From contig CM018051.1 in assembly GCA_008638375.1 (NCBI GenBank), positions 28,393,344 to 28,457,343 of the forward strand: a DNA stretch of 64,000 nucleotides. The letters are read 5' to 3'. This DNA is from Nyssa sinensis. Its lineage: Eukaryota > Streptophyta > Magnoliopsida > Cornales > Nyssaceae. Shown piece by piece: positions 55,038-64,000 of the stretch. Below the pieces are notes generated by a model. It was not told where the DNA came from and ran no database searches. It was given only the letters and a program-made list of their open reading frames with translations. The position numbers and the translations under genes are program-made. Position 1 is the first letter of the stretch. Each line of letters opens with the position of its first letter.

Positions 55038-57711
55038 TTGGAAGCTCATGTTTCATTATCTAAAGTTCATGGTGAAGATGGGATGGTTATGGAAGCTCAA
55101 GGACTTGATGAATCCATTTTTCCTAGTATCTTGAATACTAACATTTCAAATGTCCATGGTCGTCATGATTCGAGTGCTTTGCTACTAGAGTCACGGTGGG
55201 ATGATGTTAGTGAAGGTGTGGATGGTGATGCTAGGGAGGATGCTTTAATCCATGATACGTATTCAGGCCACTCATGGGCAGATCATGCGAAAGAAGGGAA
55301 GTTTATTCCTCAAGTCGCGTTGGATCTAGAGGCTGAGTTTGGGGATTTTTCAGAAGACCCGTCTTTCTTAATGGAATCTTTCCAATATGATGTATCTTCT
55401 CCAAGTCTTAGAGGTAGCAGCAACCTCAACAATGGTAGCCATGGAGGGTGTGGAGGTGGAGGGAGGGGTGCTCGCGTGGCGTGTGGGATTCAAACCAACA
55501 AGCACTCTATCCGCCCAGCTTTATGCGACAAAGAAGAGATGTTCTTTGAAGACCAACATAGGGAATGTCCATTGGGTAATAGAGAGACTTAAGGGGCGTA
55601 ATGGGAGACTTTTCCTAGAGCAGCAAAAAGGAGAAAATAGGGGCACTATCCCTCTTGTCCGCCCAGCTCAATGGGGCATAAAGGGGCTGTCCAAAAAAGG
55701 TAATAATAACCAATACCCATTGGGTAATTCGGGGACCTTTGAAACGGCTGGAAGGCCTTCCCAAGACAATCAAAAAGCTGATGGTACAGCTACATTTAGC
55801 TCAGATATGGGCGGCAATAGGGGTGTAGCAATTGGAGACCAACTAGTGGCTAATGTGATTCACCGATGGACTGAAGTGCAAGCTGTCCAAAGCTGCGTGT
55901 AGGCCCAAAAAGGGGCTTTTTCAGAGCTAATATGTAGCACTAAAAAGTTGTCCTATTTAGATGTGAGGGGCGGCAATACCCTTGGGGTTAAAGGCGTTCC
56001 ACCTATGGGTAATCCTCTAGCCCAAGGGGATGAAGTGAGGGCTGTCCAAGGGAGTTTGACTACTCAAAAAGTGACCCCACCAGACCTGATGTGCAACAGC
56101 AAGGGGCTGTCCATTCAAGCAAAAATTGGGGAATGCCTATTGGGTAATCTGTGTATCCATGGAAGAGAAGGGGGGATCATCCATAGGCATGCAGAAAACT
56201 AAAAGTACAGCCACTTTTTGTCCAGTTATGGGTGACATTTCTGGTGGGGCAAAGGAGGAGCGACCTTTGGATAACAGGGTCAACCAAGGAGGTGGCGTGG
56301 GAGCTGTCCCAGCCCTATTAACAGCCACAAAATGTCCCTTTTCAGACCTAAAATGCACCAGCAAGGGGTTGTCCTCTTTGGACACAAATGGGGGAAGCAT
56401 GTGGCTAATCCGATGGGTAAATCATGGAGCCAAGTGGTCAATATCAATGTTCAGCATAAAGGATTTACTCTTGAGTATGTGGCTCATTGCATGAAAGAAC
56501 ACAAGGTGGGTGGTGGTCCAACCCCCTCCTAAGGTCTTGAATGAAGGAAATAAAATGTGGGCTACAACTTTGGTGGGCTATGTTCTGGACCAAAAATTAA
56601 ATTACCAATGGGTTAACAATGTGGCTTTTTTACTATGGGGCAAAGAAGGTTTAGAAGAGGTGTTGACTAATGGACAAGGGTTTTTCTTTTTCAAGTTCTC
56701 GGATCCTATCTGAATGGTAGCTGTTTTAGAAGGGGGACCGTGGCACTTTTCTGGGTGCCCCATAATTCTAAAGAAATGGCGGCCTAAAATGAAACTTTCA
56801 CAGGAAGCCTCTAGGAAAATTCCTGTATGGGCTCAGTTCTACGACATTCCCTTAGAACTATGGACAGCAAAGGGGTTAAGTTATGTTGCAAATGCTATTG
56901 GCAAACCCCTCTATACAGATGCCACAACCGAGCAGCTTAGCCAAATCACCTTTGCGTCTATTTGTATAGAAATTTAACTTGGTATGGAACCCTCAGAACA
57001 ATTTGAGCTTCAATTGGATGAGGAAACAAGCGAACTATTTATGTTGAATACCAATGGATCCCTAAGTTCTGTTCTAAATGCAAGAAATTCGGGCATGGCC
57101 AAAGTCAATGCAATCTTCCCACTAAGTAGGTGTAGAAAAGTAAGGATATCAAGGAAGTTGAGGTGAAATCTCACTTCCATTTGAATGGGAACCCTAGTAT
57201 TCAGCCAAAGGAAATCAAAGTCAGTGATTGTCCCCACCCACAGGCCAGTATCTCTCCTCGAAAACCAAGTGTGAATTTGCAAAATCAGTTTCAAGTGTTG
57301 TTTGAAAATGGAGAAGCCTCCACCAATTCTACTCACCAAGAAGAAATAGGGAAGAAGGAGATGGTATGTGAAAACCGCATGGAGAGGCCATGTGATGTGG
57401 ATGCTAGAGTAGATAGTAGTAATAATTGGAAGAGTGGGGACCCGCAGAGTGAAGAGGATTTGGCAAAGGAAGAAACAGTTCCAGCTACTCCAGTTGAAAG
57501 AGATATGAATGGGCAGAGTGGAGGTACTCAGGTCTCGGGGATGGATACCACTCCTATGTCAGATTCATTGGATATCGGGAGGCAGGCGATGGATTCCGTA
57601 GAATTGCTAAGAATGAGGAACCAGGGTAGTCGCAGCAATAAGGGGAAGAAGCATAAGAAGGGATCAGGGCATGGCTCTAGGAAGAATTCAAAATTCTCCC
57701 GATTTACATGA
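55038..57711 (+). pseudogene. LINE-B ORF1 (DUF4283, knuckle, basic tail)
   Basis: The N-terminal part contains SWADHAKEGKFIPQ and acidic DLEAEFGDFSEDPSFL. The middle (about 55560-56430) is built from repeated segments (see separate entry) and is frameshifted. DUF4283 follows at 56550-56970 (ATTLVGYVLDQK, FFFFKFSDP, WHFSGCPIILKKW, YVANAIGKPLYTD). Out-of-frame remains of the CCHC knuckle (CxKCKKFGH-like) lie near 57070-57110. The 57163-57711 frame is the hydrophilic tail ending in Lys/Gly/Ser. The stop overlaps the ORF2 start as ATGA. The start codon is not determined. Confidence 0.82.
55565..56420 (+). repeat. Internal repeats within LINE-B ORF1
   Basis: Two short words recur in alternation: 'cc(a/t)atgggtaat'-type (55565, 55718, 56004, 56134, 56412) and 'ggctgtcc'-type (55688, 55883, 56041, 56106, 56300, 56367). 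They lie in segments that also share 'cagacctgatgtgcaacagc'-like text (56080, 56345). Spacing is irregular, about 65 and 160-260 bp. Confidence 0.6.
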
Positions 57712-60564
57712 TCAGTTTAGCTTGCAGGAATATTAGGGGAGTGAATCTCCCCTTGAAACAACAAGAAATAAAGCATCTCGTTAGAGCTCATGCTATCTCG
57801 TGTCTTGGGTTGGTGGAAACAAAGGTCAAGCGTGCTAATTTTTAGAAGGTTTCTCACTCTTTATGTCCTAACTAGAGTTTTGTCCTTAATTATGCTGATA
57901 TGGATAATGGCAGAATTTGGATGTTATCCCGTGTCTTGGGTTGGTGGAAACAAAGGTCGAGCGTGCTAATTTTTAGAAGGTTTCTTGCTCTTTATGTCCT
58001 AACTGGAGTTTTGTCCTTAATTATGCTGATATAGATAATGGCAGAATTTGGATTGGGTGGGATGATGAGGTTCTTCATATTACCCTTCTTCACTCTATAG
58101 AGCAAGTGGTCCATTGCCTTGCCCAAATTAGGGGGAAAGGTATTTGGTTTTATCTTTTAGCCATTTATGGTCATTATAGTGTCATGGATCGTAGACGGGT
58201 TTGGAGTAGTTTGCGTCAGCAAGCGTCCTTCAACAATGATTTGCCTTGGATTGTTATGGGAGATTTCAATGTTGTTTGGTTTAACAATGAGAGGATTGGT
58301 GGTAGTACGGATTGGCCCCCTTGTACGGAGGAATGTAATAATTGTCTTATCGATGCAGAATTGGAGGACCTCAGGTACACTGGTTGCCATTTGACTTGGA
58401 CCAATCATCAGTATGGAAATGATACTATCTTAAGGAAGAGGTCGAGTTCTTGCCTTTTAGAGTGTCAGATCATTGTTCTATGATTGTTCGGACTGGAGTC
58501 ATTGTTCAATGTAAAGGGCGGCCGTTTAAGTTCTTTAACTTCTGCTTGGAATGTGAAGCCTTTGAATCAGCTGTCTGCAAAGCTTGGAATCAGGATATTG
58601 AAGGATCTGCTATGTTCATTTTGAGTAGGAAGCTTAAAGCAATGAAAAAAGAATTGAAGCTCTTAAACCAAGTTAGAGGGGGGATTTCTACCAACTCTAT
58701 TAAGGAAGCCTGGCAGCATCTTTTTGCAATTCAACATTCTTTGCACTCTAGTCCCCTTGATATTGATTTGAAGAACTAAGAGAAGCTAACCTTGCAGCAC
58801 TTTACTCAACTGAGTAAGTGGGAGGAAAGCTTGGCAAAGCAGAAGTCGAGGATTCAATGGCTTAATGAAGGGGATCAAAACACGAGTTTCTTTTTCAAGA
58901 GCATCACTCAGAGGAGAAATTGCAACAAAATCAGAAGTTTACTAGATGAAGCTAGTAACAGGATTGAAGATAGTAAGGAAGTCTTTGGTGCCATTGTGGA
59001 CTACTATCATGATTTGTTGGGTAAGGTCCCCTCAAACCCTTATCCTGGGAAAGACCATCTCACAAATTTCATCAGCAAAGGGAATTCCCATGCTCTATCT
59101 CAGGAATCAAGTAAGCCAGTCAATAGAGATGAAATTAAGGAGACTTTGTTCAGCTTGCATCCTAATAAATTACCAGGCCTGGATGGTTTTAATAGGCATT
59201 TCTTTTAGGCTACGTGGGATATTATGGGTGAAGATGTTCTTGCTGCCATACAAAAGTTCTTTCAGGAAAGCTCTTTACTTCATGAGCTCAATGCTACTAC
59301 CATTGCCCTTGTCCCAACCCCTCCAAGTTAAATGATTATTGCCCCATTTCATGTTGTAATACCATTTACAAGTGCATTACCGAGATCATTGCTAATCATC
59401 TCAAGCCTATCCTTGGTAATATGATTGATGAGGCGCAATCTGCCTTTGTGTTGGGAAAGAGCATCAGTGATAATATCTTTCTTGCCCAAAAGCTCATGCA
59501 TAATTATCAGAAGGAGCGGGGCTCCCCGCGATGTACAATGAAAGTGGACATTCAAAAGGCTTAGGACTCAGTTAGATGGGAATTTCTCTTGGATGTGCTT
59601 GATTTGATGAAGTTTCCCACCACTTATGCTCAGTGGATCAAGGCTTGTATTACTACTCTGAGTTTCTCTATTTCCATCGATGGTGCTCTTGAAGGTTATT
59701 TCAAAGGTGCCCGTGGCTTACGCCAGGGTGATCCCCTCTCCCCCTACCTTTTTGTTCTTGCTATGGAGGTCTTCTCTATAATGTTGAGACAGAAAGTCGA
59801 TCGAGAGGTCAATTTTAAGTACCATTGGAGATGTAAACAGACCAAAATCACCCACTTGTGCTTTGCTAATGATCTTATGTTATTCTACCATGGCGACCTC
59901 AACTCTACCTCAATCTTGAAGGCTACCCTTGAAGAGTATGCAAAATTCTTAGGCTTAAATCCGAATGAGGCTAAGAGTAACATCTTCTTCTCTGGAGTGT
60001 CCACTCGAGTCAAACAGGATATTCTAGAAGCAGTGGGTAGTCAGGAGGGGAAGTTACCTATGCGTTACTTGGGGGTGCCTTTAATCTCTTCCAAGTTGAA
60101 GGTAATTGATTGCAAGGTGTGGTTGATCGGATTATGTCCAAAGTTAACAATTGGACTTCCAAGTATCTATCCTTTGCAAGTCGTTTACAGCTCATCAAGC
60201 CCGTCATCTTCAGCATCCAGGTTTATTGGACTTCGTATTTTGTGCTTTCTAAGCAGGTTACCTGGGAAATCGAGAAGATTATGAGGACCTTTCTCTGGTC
60301 CGGTCTAGAATTGAAATCCTCTAAGGCCAAGGTTGCTTGGGATGATGTCACTTACCCTAAAGAGGAAGGTGGGTTGGGGATTAAAAAGCTGGAGGATTGG
60401 AATAAAGGTGTAATCTCTAAGCATCTTTGGTGGCTGAGTGATCCCTATAGTTCTTCTTTGAGGGCTGCTTGGGTGCGCGCTAATATTTTGAAACAAAAGC
60501 ATCTTTGGGAGGCTACCTGTCCAGGGGTTTGCTCTTGGGTGTGGAGGAAGTTGATGAAGCTCAG
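57708..60564 (+). pseudogene. LINE-B ORF2: APE endonuclease, RT, C-terminal region
   Basis: ATG at 57708 (MISLACRNIRGVN). Endonuclease motifs include NGRIWIGWDD (about 58040) and GDFNVVWFNNERIGG (about 58260). A linker with SLAKQKSRIQW and GDQNTSFFFK follows (58830-58900). RT runs from 59150 (NKLPGLDGFN), through SCCNTIYK, ITDNIFLAQK-like and QGDPLSPYLF (59730) to the active-site box, which reads FAND (59868) instead of FADD. It then passes YLGVPLIS and FLWSG to 60564. A 131-bp tandem duplication lies in the endonuclease. Stops include TAG near 57843 and 59206. Confidence 0.86.
57795..58056. repeat. 131-bp tandem duplication in LINE-B endonuclease
   Basis: gtgtcttgggttggtggaaa occurs at 57800 and 57931. 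Two 131-bp units (to 'gataatggcagaatttgga') differ by a handful of substitutions. Both units contain the same TAG (from a Trp codon), so that stop predates the duplication. 131 is not a multiple of 3, so the duplication also shifts the frame. Confidence 0.9.
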
Positions 60565-60984
60565 TGTAACACCCCAACCCGATTAAAGGGTAATTAAGCC
60601 ACTAATTATTAATTAGTGACCTCTAATAAAATATTGAGAAAATTTAATCGAGAATCTCTCGACGGTCATGATAGACCAATAAATAATTAAACACGTCAAG
60701 AGCGGACAGTGTAATACCCGAACCTAATTACCAATTAATTAGGTAAAATGATGTCATTTTAACATTATGAAAACTCGAATTAACAAACTATGACGACCAC
60801 CAAGAAATAATAACTGACACGAGGCCCTTGACATTGAGGCTAACCAAACTAGGAAACCACTAGAAAAAACCACTTCAAAAAAAGAGCAATAGAAAAGGAA
60901 ATATTAAGGAAATAGCCAAAATGAAAATCTGTGCCAGCCAAACGAGGCATAAGCCTAAATTAAGGGGAAAATGCCAAAATGTGA

Positions 60985-61060
60985 GGCCAAAGGGATTTGA
61001 ACCCTTGACCAAATGAAACCAAAGTTTAAAAGCCCAAAAAAATTACCACTTGGGCTACCC
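60985..61060 (-). other. tRNA-like module with intact T-arm in giant LTR
   Basis: Minus strand: TAGCCCAAGTGGTAA (61057-61043) as A-box/D-arm, then AAGGGTTCAAATCCCTT (61006-60990), a perfect 5-bp T-stem with a 7-base TTC loop. It has the same position and orientation as 32440-32520. Confidence 0.6.
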
Positions 61061-62509
61061 ACTTGTTTGTGTCCTATTTTACAACACATATGTATATATA
61101 CACTTAAAAATATCCCTCCACCTCCCAAATTGGCCAATGGTCATTCATGCAACCAAAAGAAGTATTTTTAAAACAAAACCATTATTTAAAATATATGATA
61201 TATATATATATATATCGGTGTTGCGTGTGAAGTGATGAAAATTCAAAAAGAAATCAGATTGTGATATGAGTAAGTGTGTGCTAGGGTAGAGAGAGAAACT
61301 AGAGAGAGAAAGTAAAGGGAGAAGGTTGCATGGCTGCCCTAACCTGACCCTAGATGCCTTAGAAGAGAATTAGAAGCAAAGCAAGGAGAGGGAAGTGCCA
61401 TTGTTGCTGTAAAATCACCCAAACCATTTTTTCTTTCTCTCTAAAAAACTTCTTATGTGCAAGCCGTTTTGGGGTTCAATTTTTGCATGCATGCATCTTA
61501 ATATAGAAGAGAATGAAAATAGATGAAAAGGGGCTAACCAAAAGGGCTTAGAATGCAAGAATAGTGCACAACCGCCATTAAAAGACCTTCACAACAGTGG
61601 GTCTGAACCAACCGAGGCCAAACTGGGTTTGGCTTGTTGGGGCTTAAAGTAGGTCTTGTGAGGGTTAGGAAAATAGTTGTATGCGATCACAAAGCCCATG
61701 GATAAGTCACCAAATCATAAAATTCAGGTTTCGATTTTTAGGTACAACTTCCAAAACTTGATCGAAAACCTAGTTTTAAGAGTAGGGGCTTGAACACTAT
61801 GATGAATAGATCACAATAGGAAAAACCCCACGAGTTTTGAGTCAGAAACGAGTGAGTATGACCGAGTTGCAAGTGCGGTCACCCAATCTCCAAGAGAGGT
61901 GTTGAGCTCAATCCGAGCCCTTAAATCAATGCAAAAATCTGCTTGAGGGTTTTAGGAAGACTTTAGAAAAGAAAACAGAGGTAATGAGTTCTTAAAATAT
62001 CACAAAATTGGGTTGTAAAAGCTAGGGTTTAGAGATGAACAGTGTCAACCCCGTTGGGGAAGATGACACTGCTCGGGTTGGCATTGGGTCGGATTACGGG
62101 CTTGGGTTATAACCGGGTCCAGGGGTTGCAGGTTTAGTAAAATGGCGACGTCTGGGAATTTGGATTCTTTTAATTTAAAACAAATTCGGCGTCGTTTGGT
62201 TACGTGAATAAGAAATCGAAATCAGGAAATAAGGCTGACCTAAACATGGATAAGGAAACCAGTAGGATTATTGCATTCCGAATTTCTGAAGGATCTTGAA
62301 CCAGCTGGTTCATAGGGCTCCCAGACCGATTTAGGGTTTTAACCTAAAAACCCTCTGGTTTAGAAATTTAATTAAATAAAAGAAAACCAGAACTTTGTCT
62401 ATTTACGGTTTGACCCCAAAGTTTTAAAGAAATCTGTTCTGGACCAAGATATGAAAATTTATTTCAAATAAACCCCTAGAAAAATAATTTAAATTAATTA
62501 AATTATTTT

Positions 62510-63090
62510 ATAAATAGGGTAAAATGACTATTTGACCCCTAGGCCATAAATAAAGCAAATAAAGTCCAAATTGAGATCCAGAAAAGGCTATCTTAACATT
62601 TTTGAGCATTTCGGACACTAAAAATGTCAAATTGGACATTCGGGGACTCTGGGGCTGTCCCACCATAAGATGTAAAATTATCAAAATGCCCCTAACACAA
62701 TACGAAACCCAAATGAAGTCTAAATTGGACGAAATTGATACCAATAGAAGCCCAAATAATTGTGAGCTTGTATATATGACTAAATAATGATTTGAGGTCA
62801 GAATGTCATAAAATATAAATGACCAAAATACCCCTGAGTATGAGAAATACAAGCAAAGGTCAAAAATTAATTGTCATAAGCATAGTTATGAAAATTTAGG
62901 AGCTAAACAAGTCTCCGGAATCGTCAACTTACAAAATGAGAAATGACCGATGTGTCCCTATGATCAAAAGCAGATACCAAATGAAGTCCAAAAGACTTCA
63001 AAATTTATATATAAGATAAGTGGAATATTCTGAGGACCATGATAGGGTCCCGAGGTAAGAATAATAAATTACCATTTTGCCCCTAAATAT
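62510..63090 (+). repeat. Diverged tandem array in giant LTR (about five units)
   Basis: cccct-type unit ends near 62540, 62693, 62834, 62960 (tccct) and 63084, i.e. 124-153 bp apart. They are in the same order and with the same internal phrases (for example 'gaccgatgtgtccc' and 'gatcaaaagcagataccaaa') as in 34100-35280. Confidence 0.8.
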
Positions 63091-64000
63091 GCCGAAGCTA
63101 AATAAAAATTCAAGAAGATCTATATTGACTTTTTCGACGTTCTGAATCTAACGGTAAGGTCCAAAATACCAAAATAGGTACTAAAAAATAAGCAACGTGA
63201 AAAATAAAAATTTATTAAGTAGACCGGTAGAACCAATCCTAGTAAATTAGGATACGTTGGGTCTAAGATTAAATGAAAAGCATCAATTTAGAGATGATTT
63301 GAAGTAAATGAGGAATTAATTGAAGTCTTAATAAATTTTATTTTTAGGAATTTCAAAGGGAAAGGGGAAGCCCACCAATAGTGCTGACCCAAGAGAACAA
63401 GGTGAGTAATCCTGTACTTTGAAGTGGAGGTTTTTAATCTCCATGGATTCTGAAATAAATTGAAGTTTAAATATTCTAAAGTGTTTTCATGTTTTAAATA
63501 TCTGCAGTATTTCTAAACTTAAATTCTCATATTTATATGCTTTATACTGTCGTTTTATTTATAAATTCAAACATGGCATGCAAAATTTGCTACTTGATAT
63601 TTCTTACAAATGATACATTTATTTTCGCATGTCCATGTAAATGTAAATCTTATTAAATGCCTCTTGAATTAACTGCTTTTATTCTACTTATGCTTTAATA
63701 AATTCCTGAACATCGTAATTTAAATTCTTGAAGCTCATGTGTTAAATGTTTCAAGTGCTGTCCTCCAAGTGTTTAAAACCTCCGTTAAATTGTCCACATT
63801 TTGAATACTCATGAAAATTCATTCTCTTTATTGAAACCATGTTTTTAAATGTTCATCAAAAGCAATTATTGAAGAAGCCATGTTTTTAGATGCTCATAAA
63901 TGCTTTTCTTGAAAAGTCAAGTTTTTAATACCCGTGAAAAGCACATATTTGAAGAAATCATGTTTTTAATGCTCTTTGAAAAGCATCAGTGAAGAATTGA

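Larger units (their letters stand above)
55031..60564 (+). mobile_element. LINE-B retrotransposon, interrupted by a large LTR
   Basis: The longest LINE-B copy: ORF1 (to 57711), ORF2 (from 57708) up to WRKLMKL at 60564, where an LTR begins. The 3' end lies beyond the window. The 5' end is unclear. It shares ORF1 motifs with LINE-A (SWADHAKEGKFIPQVALDLE compared with TWADQASSGEFIPKEALDLE) but is clearly a different subfamily. Confidence 0.87.
60565..64000 (+). mobile_element. Giant LTR, 5' portion (runs off the window)
   Basis: Starts TGTAACACCCCAACCC inside LINE-B ORF2. The five bases before it (CTCAG, 60560-60564) should be the TSD. It is collinear with the 32028-37819 LTR: tRNA-like module about 420-500 bp in, then a plain region, then a tandem 'cccct' array (62510-63090). 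It has (TA)n near 61197-61214. There are no coding domains. Whether it is a solo LTR or the first LTR of a full element cannot be seen. Confidence 0.85.

Overview
This window is nuclear DNA from a flowering plant, probably a large, repeat-rich genome. Both Ty3/gypsy elements that show a primer-binding site use the tRNA-iMet type usual in plants (TGGTATCAGAGC, read on the minus strand). The non-LTR elements are plant L1-type LINEs with a DUF4283/CCHC ORF1 and an APE-RT-zf-RVT ORF2. I see no intact host gene, no functional RNA gene and nothing prokaryotic. Nearly every base can be assigned to a few repeat families stacked inside one another.

Layout. 1-2538: alternating scraps of a small-LTR gypsy element ('gypsy-S', all minus strand) and LINE pieces. 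2539-11975: a plus-strand LINE-B copy split by a minus-strand LINE-A copy (2983-7613) and by a 3.1-kb solo LTR (8110-11165, perfect 5-bp TSD). 11976-23681: a large LTR-like sequence interrupted by a 9.3-kb non-autonomous LTR element with 3.2-kb LTRs and a non-coding interior (14127-23432). 23682-25783: LINE-B and gypsy-S pieces. 25784-27216 (continuing at 39696): an unrecognised, decayed host-gene-like sequence. 27235-39677: a full-length LINE-A with an 18-bp TSD, carrying a 5.8-kb solo LTR (32028-37819). 39882-41633: a LINE inside a LINE. 41634 to about 52026: the most complete gypsy-S element (gag, protease, RT, RNase H, integrase, both LTRs, PBS), joined head-to-tail to the end of a second copy and split by a 3.5-kb solo LTR (44262-47769). 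52027-54903: LINE tail, a plus-strand gypsy-S piece and another LINE tail. About 55000-60564: a long LINE-B copy cut by a large LTR that starts at 60565 and leaves the window.

None of the elements looks able to move. Stops are mostly TGG/CAG/CAA to TAG/TAA changes, frameshifts are common, and catalytic residues are lost (FADD to FAND in two LINEs, YFDD to YFYD in gypsy-S). Unusual structure that survives includes: host-gene scraps (a PPR repeat and an RNA polymerase largest-subunit piece that looks like plant Pol IV/V) inside one solo LTR; antisense tRNA-like A-box/T-arm modules inside the giant LTRs; a conserved ATGA overlap joining LINE ORF1 and ORF2; and a conserved hairpin near every LINE 3' end. 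These four are the candidates for under-described biology.
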